From Bradyrhizobium sp. 1(2017) (GTDB lineage: Bacteria; Pseudomonadota; Alphaproteobacteria; Rhizobiales; Xanthobacteraceae): a stretch of DNA of 64,000 bases. The position numbers and the translations under genes are program-made. This document shows, piece after piece, positions 52,765-61,148 of this stretch. The stretch spans positions 2,562,001-2,626,000 of the forward strand of contig NZ_CP050022.2 in NCBI RefSeq assembly GCF_011602485.2. Reading direction: 5' to 3'. The stretch's first letter is position 1. Each line of letters begins with the position of its first letter. The notes under the pieces were generated by a model. The model ran no database searches, was not told the origin of the DNA, and saw only the letters and a program-made list of their open reading frames with translations.

Positions 52765-52977
52765 ATGCTGAAGTCTGTTCTCGCCGCGTCGGCCATTCTG
52801 GTCGCGCTTTGCTCCGCCGCCGCTGCCCGCGACGTGGTGCACCATCCCTATGCGAATTCGGAAACCGCCGTCCGGATGCCGGAGATCCAATCGGGCTCCA
52901 TGGCCAACGCAGCCATGGTCGAAGAAGCGGGCTATGACACCCACCAATACCACGGCGGCCCGAAGGCAAACGATTAG
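52765..52977 (+). CDS. Small exported protein of unknown function
   Basis: 70 residues. A clear signal peptide (MLKSVLAASAILVALCSAAAA) leads to a mature part of about 49 residues, DVVHHPYANSETAVRMPEI and ending HQYHGGPKAND, rich in histidine. I do not recognise the family. The signal peptide and typical codon use argue that it is real. It stands alone between aapM and the amidase gene, with a plausible AAGAGG before the ATG. Metal binding through the histidines is only a guess. Confidence 0.65.
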   Translation: MLKSVLAASAILVALCSAAAARDVVHHPYANSETAVRMPEIQSGSMANAAMVEEAGYDTHQYHGGPKAND

Positions 52978-53084
52978 GATCTTGCCTGGGCGGTCGGCGC
53001 CATGGTGACTCGCCGCGCACCAACTGTCTGATGGCAAGGATGCCGGCATCGGGGGCAGCCAAACTACCTCCGGTGCCGCGTACC

Positions 53085-54500
53085 TTATGCCTTCACCTTC
53101 GGATCAATCGGGGTCGTCCCACGCAGGCCCACAATGTCCTCAAGCACCTTCGCGCCCGCGAGCACCTGCGCGTCCCCGCGCGGCGCGCCGACGACCTGCA
53201 CGCCGACGGGCAGGCCCGAGGCGGTGAAGCCGCAGGGCAGTGACAGCGACGGGCAACAGGCGAGCGTGATCGCGTAGACGATGCCGAGCCATTCGACATA
53301 GTTCTCGAATTTCTTCCCTGCGCATTCCGCGACATAGCGGTGCTCGATCGGGAAGGGCGGCACGATCGTGGTCGGCGTCAGCAACAGATCGTATGTCTTG
53401 AAGAACTCGACCGCACGCGCGGTCATGCCGACGCGCTGGGCTTCGGCGCGCTCGAGCTGCTCGACGGTGAGCTTGAGGCCCTCCTCGATGTTCCAGATCA
53501 CCTCGGGCTTGAGCAGGTCGCGCTTGGTCCGCAGAAGCTGCGCCTTGCTGATCGCGAAGTCGAAGGCACGCAGCACGTGGAAGCATTCATGCGCCTCGCG
53601 CCAGTCCGGATGCGCCTCCTCGACGACGGCGCCGGCCTCGGCGAAGCGTTCAGCGGCCTTGCGCGTGATCGCCTTGACTTCGGGATCGACCGGCGTGATG
53701 CCGAGATCGGGCGAATAGGCGATCCGCTTCGGCCTCTTGCCGGACTGCGCCGCCGACAGGAACGAGGTCAGAGGGGCCGGCAGCGACAGCGGATCGGCGG
53801 CATAGTCGCCGCTCATGGCATCGAGCAGCAGCGCGAGATCCTCGACGTTGCGCGCCATCGGGCCCTGCACGCCGAGATTGCGATCGATGCCCGCTTTCGG
53901 CGTGTGCGCGACGCGGCCGATGCTTGGGCGCATGCCGACCACGCCGCAGAAGCTCGCCGGACTGCGCAGGCTGCCGCCCATGTCCGAGCCTTGCGCCAGC
54001 CAGGCCATGCCGGTGGCCAGCGCCACCGCCGCGCCGCCGGAGGAGCCGGCGGCAGATTTCGAAGTATCCCAGGGATTGAGCGTCGCGCCGAACACCTCGT
54101 TGAAGGTGTTGGCGCCGGCGCCGAATTCCGGCGTGTTGGATTTGGCGTACACCACCGCCCCGTTGGCCTCGAGGTTTTCGACCATGAGGTCGGATTTCGC
54201 GGGGATGTTATCCTTGAAGATCGGCGAGCCCTGGGTGTTCAGCACGCCCGCAACGTCAGTCAGGTCCTTGATCGGCACCGGCAGCCCGGCGAGCAGACCG
54301 CGCGCGCCGGCTGGCTTCTGCATCAGCGCCTTGGCACGATCCCGCGCGCGATCGAAGCACAGTGTCGGCAGTGCATTGACCTTGCCGTCGACGTCCTTGA
54401 TGCGCTTTTCCAGCACGTCCAGAAGCTCGAGCGGTGAGACATCGCCCGACCGCAATTTGTCGGCGACGGTGCACGCAGATTCGCGGATCAGGTCAGACAA
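53085..54500 (-). CDS. Amidase signature family enzyme
   Basis: 471 residues. The Ser-Ser-Lys triad is visible: Lys78 in GLPVPIKDLTDV, the cis-serine in AAGSSGGAAVAL (153/154), and the nucleophile Ser177 in GSDMGGSLRSPASF. Such enzymes hydrolyse amides and some esters. The start is TTG at 54500, with GAGGAG eight bases upstream. No ATG is nearby. It is a single transcription unit before a palindromic repeat. Amidase plus M20 hydrolase nearby supports the N-acyl/carbamoyl compound theme; the substrate is unknown. Confidence 0.9.
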   Translation of the reverse strand: MSDLIRESACTVADKLRSGDVSPLELLDVLEKRIKDVDGKVNALPTLCFDRARDRAKALMQKPAGARGLLAGLPVPIKDLTDVAGVLNTQGSPIFKDNIPAKSDLMVENLEANGAVVYAKSNTPEFGAGANTFNEVFGATLNPWDTSKSAAGSSGGAAVALATGMAWLAQGSDMGGSLRSPASFCGVVGMRPSIGRVAHTPKAGIDRNLGVQGPMARNVEDLALLLDAMSGDYAADPLSLPAPLTSFLSAAQSGKRPKRIAYSPDLGITPVDPEVKAITRKAAERFAEAGAVVEEAHPDWREAHECFHVLRAFDFAISKAQLLRTKRDLLKPEVIWNIEEGLKLTVEQLERAEAQRVGMTARAVEFFKTYDLLLTPTTIVPPFPIEHRYVAECAGKKFENYVEWLGIVYAITLACCPSLSLPCGFTASGLPVGVQVVGAPRGDAQVLAGAKVLEDIVGLRGTTPIDPKVKA

Positions 54501-54525
54501 GTCTGCAACTCCTCATTGTAGTGTT

Positions 54526-54625
54526 CGTCATTCCGGGGCGATGCGCAGCATCGAACTATGGTGCGCTCTCGCGCACCTGAGAATCTCGAGATTCCGGATC
54601 CGCCCTTCGGGCACCCCGGAATGAC
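54526..54625. repeat. Short palindromic repeat, family C copy 2
   Basis: 100 bases from CGTCATTCCGGGGCGATGCG to CCCCGGAATGAC, with internal CTCGAGATTCCGGATC. Ends and centre match the copy at 19088-19162. It lies between the amidase and SDR genes, which are both on the minus strand. An extra segment (CATCGAACTATGGTGCGC) is present here and absent in the shorter copy. Confidence 0.75.
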
Positions 54626-54634
54626 TCATGTGCG

Positions 54635-55411
54635 CTAACCCCACCCGGCGCTGATGCCGCCGTCCACGGTGTAGATCACGCCCGACGTATAGCCGGAGCG
54701 ATCCGACGCCAGGAACGCCATGAGATCCCCGATCTCGCGCGCATGTGCAGGTCGGCCGAGCGGCAGGCTCTTCTGGAATTCCTTGTAGCGGCTCTCGTCG
54801 CCGAACTGGTGCTTCGCCCTCGTCCTGAGCAGGGTGACGTGGCGGTCCGTGCCGACGGGGCCGGGGTTGATGCCGACAACGCGGATGTTGTCGGCGAGGC
54901 TCTTGCCGCCGAGCGCACGGGTGAAGGCCATCAGCGCGGCATTGCCGGCGCTGCCGCAGATGTAATTGGCATCGAATTTCTCGCCGGCCGCGCCGATGTC
55001 GTTGACGATCACGCCGCCGCCCTTCGCCTTCATCTGCGCATAGATCTGCCGCGTGAGGTTGATGTAGCCGAACACCTTCAATTCCCAGGCGTGCCGCCAG
55101 GTCGCCTCGTCGATCTTGTCGATGGAGCCGCCGGGAATGTCACCGGCATTGTTGACGAGGATGTCGATGTCGGCGGCTTCCTTCGCGAGCCGTGCCACGT
55201 CCTCCGCCTTGCGCAGGTCCACGATGCTCGTTGCGGCGTCGATCTGGTGCGCCGAGCGCAGGCGATCCGCCAACGCCTTGAGCTGGTCGCCGCTGCGCGC
55301 GGCGAGCAGGAGATGGCAGCCTTCTTCGGCAAACGCTTCGGCCGCGGCCGCGCCGATGCCCTTGGAGGCGCCCGTGATCAGGACGCGCTTGCCACGTAGA
55401 TGCAGATCCAT
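54635..55411 (-). CDS. Short-chain dehydrogenase/reductase-like protein with atypical active site
   Basis: 258 residues. The Rossmann start GASKGIG (14-20) and NNAG (87-90) are normal, so NAD(P) binding is likely. The catalytic site is not: where the family has YxxxK the sequence reads YICGS (Tyr150, Ser154), and the usual serine region reads VNDIGAAG. The ATG at 55411 (MDLHLRGKRVLITG) is chosen. It faces the tartrate dehydrogenase gene across a repeat-rich spacer. It may bind cofactor without classical oxidoreduction, or use another base. Both possibilities are open. Confidence 0.85.
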   Translation of the reverse strand: MDLHLRGKRVLITGASKGIGAAAAEAFAEEGCHLLLAARSGDQLKALADRLRSAHQIDAATSIVDLRKAEDVARLAKEAADIDILVNNAGDIPGGSIDKIDEATWRHAWELKVFGYINLTRQIYAQMKAKGGGVIVNDIGAAGEKFDANYICGSAGNAALMAFTRALGGKSLADNIRVVGINPGPVGTDRHVTLLRTRAKHQFGDESRYKEFQKSLPLGRPAHAREIGDLMAFLASDRSGYTSGVIYTVDGGISAGWG

Positions 55412-55477
55412 GAGGGGACTCTCGCAGGACGGGAACAGGATCAAACCAGTAGGCGCTCGGCGGCGCCATGGTCAACA

Positions 55478-55524
55478 TTGCAGTGCAGCGTTGCACTGCC
55501 GCCGCGTTTGGTCCATTGCAGTGC
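55478..55524. promoter_or_regulatory. Operator-like TTGCAGTGC repeats between SDR and ttuC-like genes
   Basis: A perfect palindrome GCAGTGCA-GCGT-TGCACTGC (55480-55499) and a second direct copy TTGCAGTGC at 55516-55524, the first TTGCAGTGC being at 55478-55486. The spacing of 38 bases and position between divergent genes suggest a regulator site. The core TGCAGTGCA also fits the first nine positions of the remembered PhaR consensus, so either a dedicated regulator or PhaR could act here. Confidence 0.5.
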
Positions 55525-55567
55525 GATCAAAAGGCGGCGGCTGCCGGACCAACCAAGGACGTTCTCG

Positions 55568-56641
55568 ATGAGCAAGAAACAATACCGGATCGCGGTCATT
55601 CCCGGCGACGGCATCGGCAAGGAAGTGATGCCCGAGGGCCTTCGCGTTCTGGAGGCTGCGGCGAAGAAGCATGGGGTCGCCGTGCATTTCGACCACTTCG
55701 ATTTCTCGTCCTGGGACTATTACGAGAAGCACGGCCAGATGATGCCCGACGACTGGAAGGAAAAGATCGGCAAGCACGACGCGATCTATTTCGGCGCGGT
55801 CGGCTGGCCGGCCAAGATTCCGGACCACGTCTCGCTGTGGGGCTCGCTGATCAAGTTCCGCCGCGAATTCGATCAGTATGTGAATTTGCGTCCGGTGCGG
55901 CTGATGCCCGGCGTGCCATCGCCGCTGGCGAACCGTAAGCCCGGCGATATCGATTTCTGGGTGGTGCGCGAGAACACGGAAGGTGAGTACTCCTCCGTCG
56001 GCGGCCGCATGTTCCCGGACACCGACCGCGAGTTCGTGACGCAGCAGACGGTGATGACCCGCACCGGCGTCGATCGCATCCTGAAGTTCGCCTTCGAACT
56101 CGCCCAGTCGCGGCCGAAGAAGCACCTGACCTCGGCGACGAAGTCGAACGGCATCTCCATCACCATGCCCTATTGGGATGAGCGGGTGGAGGCGATGGCG
56201 AAGAAGTTTCCGGGCGTGAAGTGGGACAAGTACCACATCGATATCCTGACGGCGAACTTCGTGCTGCATCCGGACTGGTTCGACGTCGTGGTCGGATCCA
56301 ACCTGTTCGGCGACATTCTTTCCGACCTCGGCCCGGCCTGCACCGGCACCATCGGCATCGCACCGTCGGGCAACATCAATCCCGAGGGTAATTTCCCGTC
56401 GGTGTTCGAGCCGGTGCACGGCTCGGCGCCCGATATCGCGGGGCAGGGCATCGCCAACCCGATCGGCATGATCTGGTCGGGCGCGATGATGTTCGAGCAT
56501 CTCGGCGAGAAGGAAGCCGGCAAATCGATCGTCGATGCGATCGAGCGCACGCTCGCCGAACGCACGCTTCGCACCAAGGATCTCGGCGGCAACGCCGACA
56601 CCACCGCTTGCGGCAAGGCCGTCGCGGATATGGTGGATTAG
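55568..56641 (+). CDS. ttuC: Tartrate dehydrogenase / D-malate dehydrogenase (decarboxylating)
   Basis: 357 residues of the isocitrate/isopropylmalate dehydrogenase family, TtuC branch. IAVIPGDGIGKEVMPEG starts the protein, RENTEGEYSSVGG and SNLFGDILSDLGP bind substrate, metal and NAD, and HGSAPDIAGQGIANPIGMI is conserved. It oxidises tartrate or D-malate with NAD and Mg or Mn. The ATG follows an AAGGACG. It faces the SDR gene and is followed by a palindrome. Substrate is probably D-malate or tartrate, but 3-isopropylmalate-type relatives cannot be fully excluded. Confidence 0.88.
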   Translation: MSKKQYRIAVIPGDGIGKEVMPEGLRVLEAAAKKHGVAVHFDHFDFSSWDYYEKHGQMMPDDWKEKIGKHDAIYFGAVGWPAKIPDHVSLWGSLIKFRREFDQYVNLRPVRLMPGVPSPLANRKPGDIDFWVVRENTEGEYSSVGGRMFPDTDREFVTQQTVMTRTGVDRILKFAFELAQSRPKKHLTSATKSNGISITMPYWDERVEAMAKKFPGVKWDKYHIDILTANFVLHPDWFDVVVGSNLFGDILSDLGPACTGTIGIAPSGNINPEGNFPSVFEPVHGSAPDIAGQGIANPIGMIWSGAMMFEHLGEKEAGKSIVDAIERTLAERTLRTKDLGGNADTTACGKAVADMVD

Positions 56642-56662
56642 GTCGCTGCTGCTAACCACGGC

Positions 56663-56804
56663 GTCGTCCCGGCGAAAGCCGGGACCCATGATCACAGGGT
56701 GTGGTTGTGGCGCGAGTTGGTAACTCCAAGTCTTCGCCAAACCACATCCTGTGGTTATAGGTCCCGGATCAGCGCTCCGCTTCGCTGCGCTTGTCCGGGA
56801 CGAC
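56663..56804. repeat. Palindromic repeat, family B-related, larger form
   Basis: 142 bases from GTCGTCCCGG to CCGGGACGAC. The left half contains GGCGAAAGCCGGGACCCATGATC and the right half the match GGTCCCGGATCAGC. The middle contains the pair GTGTGGTT and AACCACAT. The ends match families B and the rhizobial GTCGTCCCGGCG type. It lies between the convergent tartrate dehydrogenase and Ldh-family genes, where it could serve both as a transcription end. Confidence 0.7.
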
Positions 56805-56817
56805 AGCGGTGGTGGTA

Positions 56818-57891
56818 TCAGCTCACGATCTGCTCGATCGCCGCTTGATCCAGGCCAAACTTCTTCCCGGCCTCCAGAATCTCCTGCCAGGTCGTCGGGT
56901 CGACCGGAATGCCTTCGGCGAGGCGCTTCTTCTTGGTCTCGCGCTCGGGCTCGCCGGCGATCTTGACCTTTTCGACGCCGGGGCCGGGCGGCGAGCCGGT
57001 GTGCCAGGCGACGAAACTCTCGACCTCGCGCGCGAGGTTTTCGCCAGTGCCGAGCTTGCCCGGGTCGATGACGATCGAGAGCATGCCGTTGAGGACGTTG
57101 TACTTGCCGTCGGACGGGCCCTTGACCACCTGCCCGCCGGAGAGCGCGCCGCCGAGGATCTCGCACACCAGCGCGAGTCCCGAACCCTTGTGCTCGCCGA
57201 ACGGCAGGATAGCGCCGTGCGGCGGGATCACGGTGTAGCGCGGGTTGACCGTGGGCTTGCCTTCATTGTCGATGATGGTGCCGGGCTCGAGTTCGACGCC
57301 CTTGTTGTGGGCGACGCGGGTCTTGCCCTGCGCGATCCGGCTGGTGGCGAAGTCGAGCACGATCGGGTCCTTGCCCCTGCGCGGGATGCCGATGCAGAAC
57401 GGGTTGGTGCCGTGGCGCGCATCGCTGCCGCCCCAGGGCGCCACGATCGGGCGCGAGATCACGTTGACGAAGTGGATCGAGACCAGCCCGTGGTCGATGC
57501 ACTGCTCGGCCCAGTGGCCGATGCGGCCGATGTGGTGCGCGTTGGAGAGGCCGACGAGACACACGCCGTTTTTCTTGGCGCGTTCGGCCGCCAGCTCCAT
57601 TGCCTCATGGCCGATCACCTGGCCGTAGCCGGTGAGGCCGTCGAGGGTGAGAAGCGGGCCGGTGTCGAGCACGGCCTTGACGTGCGCGTTCACGGCGAGG
57701 CCGCCATTGACGACGCTTTGGACATAGCGCGGGATCATGCCGACGCCGTGGGAGTCGTGTCCCTTGAGATTGGCCTCGACGAGATTGGTGGACACGAGTT
57801 CGGCTTCGCGGTCCGAAGAGCCGCCCGCCTTGACGATGGCGCGGACGACATTGGTGAGCGGCTCTGCCTTGATGGTGCGGTAATCGGCCAT
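56818..57891 (-). CDS. Ldh family (malate/L-sulfolactate type) dehydrogenase
   Basis: 357 residues. The family motif HDSHGVGMIPRY holds the catalytic histidine near residue 48, with GRIGHWAEQCIDHGLVS and WGGSDARHGTNPFCIGIPR further on. These NAD-dependent enzymes oxidise malate, lactate, ureidoglycolate or 2,3-diketogulonate-type hydroxy acids and are not related to the classical lactate dehydrogenases. It is the last gene of the LysR-headed minus-strand run, 12 bases after the D-2-hydroxyacid dehydrogenase gene. Confidence 0.9.
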   Translation of the reverse strand: MADYRTIKAEPLTNVVRAIVKAGGSSDREAELVSTNLVEANLKGHDSHGVGMIPRYVQSVVNGGLAVNAHVKAVLDTGPLLTLDGLTGYGQVIGHEAMELAAERAKKNGVCLVGLSNAHHIGRIGHWAEQCIDHGLVSIHFVNVISRPIVAPWGGSDARHGTNPFCIGIPRRGKDPIVLDFATSRIAQGKTRVAHNKGVELEPGTIIDNEGKPTVNPRYTVIPPHGAILPFGEHKGSGLALVCEILGGALSGGQVVKGPSDGKYNVLNGMLSIVIDPGKLGTGENLAREVESFVAWHTGSPPGPGVEKVKIAGEPERETKKKRLAEGIPVDPTTWQEILEAGKKFGLDQAAIEQIVS

Positions 57892-57903
57892 TGTTGTTTT
57901 CTG

Positions 57904-58815
57904 TTATCCCTTCACGATCCGGCGGCAGTGCTCCCACGCCGCGCCAATCAGGTTCTCGCTCGCCTCCGGCGTGCGGAAGGCGGAATGTGCCGACAGCGTC
58001 ACGTTCGGCAATTTCGTGAGCGGATGATCGCCCGGCAGCGGCTCGATGTTGAAGACGTCGAGGCCGGCATGGCGGATGTGGCCCGACTTCAGCGCGTCGA
58101 TCATGGCGGCCTCGTCGACGATCGCGGCGCGGGCAGTGTTGATGAGGATGACGCCAGGCTTCATCGCGAAGATCTTCTCGCGCGTGATCATGCCGCGCGT
58201 CTCGTCGTTCAGCAGCAGATGCAGCGAGACGACGTCGCTCCTGGCCAGCACCGTATCGAGATCAGTGAACTCCACGCCGGGATGGCTCTTTGGCGAGCGG
58301 TTCCAGGCGATCACCTTCATGCCGCTGCCCGATGCGATGCGCGCGACCTCCGCGGCGATGCCGCCGAATCCGATCAGCCCGAGCGTCTTGCCAGTGAGCT
58401 GCATGCCGTCCTCGCGCAGCCAGTTACCGCCGCGCATCTCGCGATCCATCATCGCGATGACGCGGGCCGAGGCCCACATCAGCGCGATCGCGGATTCCGC
58501 TACCGCAGTGTCGCCGTAGCCCTTGATCAAGTGCACGGAGATGCCGAGCTCGGCGAGCTCTTCCGGATTCATGTAGCTGCGTGCGCCGGTGCCGAGGAAC
58601 ACGACGTGTTTCAGCCCGGTGCACTTCCTTGCGACTTCGGTCGGCAGCGCGGTGTGATCGACGATGGCGATCTCGGCGCCGTCGAGGATTTCAGGGTACT
58701 GCTCGGGCTTGATGTCGGGGTTCCTGTGGATCCGGACCTTGGGATCGCCAGGCTTCTCCAGCCGCTCCATGATCACGGCAAGCGCTTCATTGGCGTCGAC
58801 GAAAACTCCGCGCAT
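57904..58815 (-). CDS. D-2-hydroxyacid dehydrogenase family protein
   Basis: 303 residues. The NAD site LGLIGFGGIAAEVARIASG lies near 145, catalytic arginine in NTARAAIVDEA, and the acid/histidine pair at LSAHSAFRTPEA. Typical of phosphoglycerate, glycerate and hydroxypyruvate reductases; the closest substrate cannot be told. Twelve bases downstream of the M20 hydrolase and 12 upstream of the Ldh-family gene, so it takes part in the same pathway. It may reduce a 2-keto acid produced from the hydrolase product, or oxidise the D-acid. Confidence 0.88.
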   Translation of the reverse strand: MRGVFVDANEALAVIMERLEKPGDPKVRIHRNPDIKPEQYPEILDGAEIAIVDHTALPTEVARKCTGLKHVVFLGTGARSYMNPEELAELGISVHLIKGYGDTAVAESAIALMWASARVIAMMDREMRGGNWLREDGMQLTGKTLGLIGFGGIAAEVARIASGSGMKVIAWNRSPKSHPGVEFTDLDTVLARSDVVSLHLLLNDETRGMITREKIFAMKPGVILINTARAAIVDEAAMIDALKSGHIRHAGLDVFNIEPLPGDHPLTKLPNVTLSAHSAFRTPEASENLIGAAWEHCRRIVKG

Positions 58816-58827
58816 GGCTCTCTCCAG

Positions 58828-60078
58828 TCAGGATACGACGCCGGCGATCGCCAGCACGGTATGCATGAGAACGTTGGTGCCCGCGGCGCAGTCCGGCTGC
58901 GTGGCATCCTCCAGCTCGTTGTGGCTGATGCCGTCCTTGCAGGGCACGAACACCATCGCCGCCGGCATGACGGTGTTGAGGTTGCAGGCGTCGTGGCCGG
59001 CGCCGGAGGTGATGCGGCGAGAGGAATAGCCGAGCGTCTTTGCGGCGTTCTCGACCGCGGCGATGAGCTTGGGATCGAAATGCGTCGGCGGCTTGCGCCA
59101 GACCAGATCGACCTTGACCTCGACCTTGCGGCGGGTAGCGATCTCGGCAATGGCGGCGCGCAAATCGCGATCGAGCGCGTCCATGATGGCGCCGTCGGCG
59201 CTGCGGCAGTCCATAGTGAAGGCGATCTCGCCGGGAATGACGTTGCGCGAGGGATTGGCGATGACGGCTTCGCCGATGGTGCCGACCGCGTTCGGACCGA
59301 GCTTCTTCGCGATGGACTCCATCGCCAGCACAATCTCTGACAGCGTCGCCAGCGCGTCGCGCCGCAGCGGCATCGGGGTCGAGCCCGCATGGCTCTCGAA
59401 GCCGGAAATCTTGCCGTCGTACCAGAGCACGCCCTGGCCGGAATCGACCACGCCGATGGTCTTGCCTTCGGCCTCGAGGATTGGCCCTTGCTCGATATGC
59501 AGCTCGACGAAGCAGCCGAGCTTCTGGAAGCCGACCGGCTTGTCGCCGCGATAGCCGATGCCGTCGAGCGCCTGGCCGACGGTGGTGCCCTCGGCGTCCT
59601 TGCGCGACAAAATGTCATCGGTGGTGAAGTCGCCGACATAGGCGGCGGAGGCCATCATCGCGGGCGCGAAGCGCGAGCCTTCCTCATTGGTCCAGTTGAC
59701 GACGCAGATCGGCGCCTCGGTCTCGATGCCGGCGTCGTTCAGCGTTCGGATCACTTCCAGCGCGCCGAGCGTACCCAAAATGCCGTCATACTTGCCGCCG
59801 GTGGGCTGGGTATCGAGATGCGAACCGATGCCGACGGGCGGCTTCGACATGTCGCGTCCCTTGCGCAGGCCGAACATCGAGCCGAGCGCATCAACGTGGA
59901 CTTCCAGTCCGGCGTCTTCGCAGGCCTTGCGGAACCAGTCGCGCACCTGCTTGTCTTCGTTGCTCAACGTCAGCCGCCGCACGCCGCCTTTGGCCGTCGC
60001 ACCGAACTTTGCGGTGTCGTGGATCGAGCCCCAGAGGCGGGCGGAATCGATTTGCAGGTTGGTGGCGGCTCGGCTCAT
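58828..60078 (-). CDS. M20 family zinc hydrolase (N-carbamoyl amino-acid / allantoate type)
   Basis: 416 residues of the hydantoinase/carbamoylase branch. Metal ligands: His and Asp in GSHLDTQPTGGKYDG, the glutamates in NEEGSRFAP, His in ELHIEQGP, and His in SGAGHDACNLN near the C-terminus. It hydrolyses N-carbamoyl amino acids, allantoate, ureidoglycolate or beta-ureidopropionate. The ATG at 60078 is chosen over a TTG at 60114. First enzyme gene of the run, 33 bases after the LysR gene and on the same strand. Confidence 0.9.
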   Translation of the reverse strand: MSRAATNLQIDSARLWGSIHDTAKFGATAKGGVRRLTLSNEDKQVRDWFRKACEDAGLEVHVDALGSMFGLRKGRDMSKPPVGIGSHLDTQPTGGKYDGILGTLGALEVIRTLNDAGIETEAPICVVNWTNEEGSRFAPAMMASAAYVGDFTTDDILSRKDAEGTTVGQALDGIGYRGDKPVGFQKLGCFVELHIEQGPILEAEGKTIGVVDSGQGVLWYDGKISGFESHAGSTPMPLRRDALATLSEIVLAMESIAKKLGPNAVGTIGEAVIANPSRNVIPGEIAFTMDCRSADGAIMDALDRDLRAAIAEIATRRKVEVKVDLVWRKPPTHFDPKLIAAVENAAKTLGYSSRRITSGAGHDACNLNTVMPAAMVFVPCKDGISHNELEDATQPDCAAGTNVLMHTVLAIAGVVS

Positions 60079-60110
60079 GCGGTCGTTCTCTCTCTTGTCC
60101 GGCGCCTGTT

Positions 60111-61028
60111 TCAATGACGCGCCGGCGCGGGCGCGTCAACCGCGAGGCTGCTCTGCGCAATCTGCCGAGCGAGCTCGGCGACGCGCTCCACGGCGACGAC
60201 GTCGGGCGAGGCGAGCCAGCTCGCGGTGAAGGTCAGCGGCGCGATCGCAAGATCGGTGTCGAGCAGTTGCAGCCGCCCGTCGGCCAACTCGCCCTCGACG
60301 ATGGCATCGGGGATCACGGCGATCCCAAGCCCTTCGATCGCCATGTGGATCACGGTCGCAAGCGAGGCGGAGGCGTGCAGCCGGATCGGCGGCAGCTCCG
60401 GCCGGTCGAACACTTCGCGGACGACCTCGTAGGGCTTGGTCTTGCGCGGGAAGGTGATGATCGGAAACCGCGCCAGCTCCGCCGGCGTCAACGGGCCTTT
60501 GCCGAGGCCGAGCGAGGGGCTTGCGAGGAAGCCGATCGGGTAATCGGCCAGCACGCGATTGTGCACACCGGAAGCGGAGAGCGGCCCGACGACGAAGGCG
60601 AGCTCGATCTCCTGCGCGAGCAGGCGCGCGGTGAGGTTCGGCGTGATGTCGACCTCGATCTCCAGCGACAGGTTCGGGTAGATCTCGTTCACGCTCTTCA
60701 CCAGCCGCGGCAGCCAGGTGTGCACGATGGTCTCGGCGACGCCGAGCCGCATCACGCCGCGCATTGCCGAGCGGTCTCCGACCTCGGCCATCATCTGGGC
60801 GCGCAGGCCGATCAGCTTCTCCGCATAGACCATCATCTGCCGGCCGCTCGGGGTCGGCGAGGCCACGCGATGATCGCGGTTGAGCAGCTTCACCCCCATC
60901 TCGCGTTCCAGCTGGGCGATACGCTGGGAGATCGCCGGCTGGGTCGTGTTGAGCCGTTGGGCGGCGCCGCGAAAGCTGCCGAGCTTCACAACCCAAAGGA
61001 ACGTCTCGATCGACCTGAAGTCCAGCAT
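60111..61028 (-). CDS. LysR family transcriptional regulator
   Basis: 305 residues. N-terminal helix-turn-helix SFRGAAQRLNTTQPAISQRIAQLE (residues about 18-40, given in part), then the linker helix and the substrate-binding domain. It is transcribed with the M20 hydrolase, D-2-hydroxyacid dehydrogenase and Ldh genes, unusual for LysR regulators, which are more often divergent. It also faces the DUF1445 gene across a 120-base spacer with a perfect palindrome. So it probably controls both directions and itself. Effector unknown. Confidence 0.92.
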   Translation of the reverse strand: MLDFRSIETFLWVVKLGSFRGAAQRLNTTQPAISQRIAQLEREMGVKLLNRDHRVASPTPSGRQMMVYAEKLIGLRAQMMAEVGDRSAMRGVMRLGVAETIVHTWLPRLVKSVNEIYPNLSLEIEVDITPNLTARLLAQEIELAFVVGPLSASGVHNRVLADYPIGFLASPSLGLGKGPLTPAELARFPIITFPRKTKPYEVVREVFDRPELPPIRLHASASLATVIHMAIEGLGIAVIPDAIVEGELADGRLQLLDTDLAIAPLTFTASWLASPDVVAVERVAELARQIAQSSLAVDAPAPARH

Positions 61029-61045
61029 TGGAAGGATTTTCCCAG

Positions 61046-61066
61046 TCGATAAAACAAATTTATCGA
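61046..61066. promoter_or_regulatory. Perfect palindrome, likely LysR binding site
   Basis: TCGATAAA-ACAAA-TTTATCGA has eight-base arms around a five-base centre and contains T-N11-A, the LysR box. A partial second copy begins at 61063 (TCGAGTTTGATTAG) and a third motif TCGAGTTTATAGG lies at about 61124. It is 18 bases upstream of the LysR start codon. The region is AT-rich and should hold promoters in both directions. Confidence 0.65.
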
Positions 61067-61148
61067 GTTTGATTAGAAACGACGATTAGACTTTATAGCA
61101 CGCTTGGTGTTGGCTTGTCTTTGTCGAGTTTATAGGCAGGTCGATCAC

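Noticed and set aside
56791..59340. An 849-codon plus-strand open frame opposite the Ldh, hydroxyacid dehydrogenase and M20 genes
   Set aside because: Covers parts of three convincing minus-strand genes and has no domain of its own.
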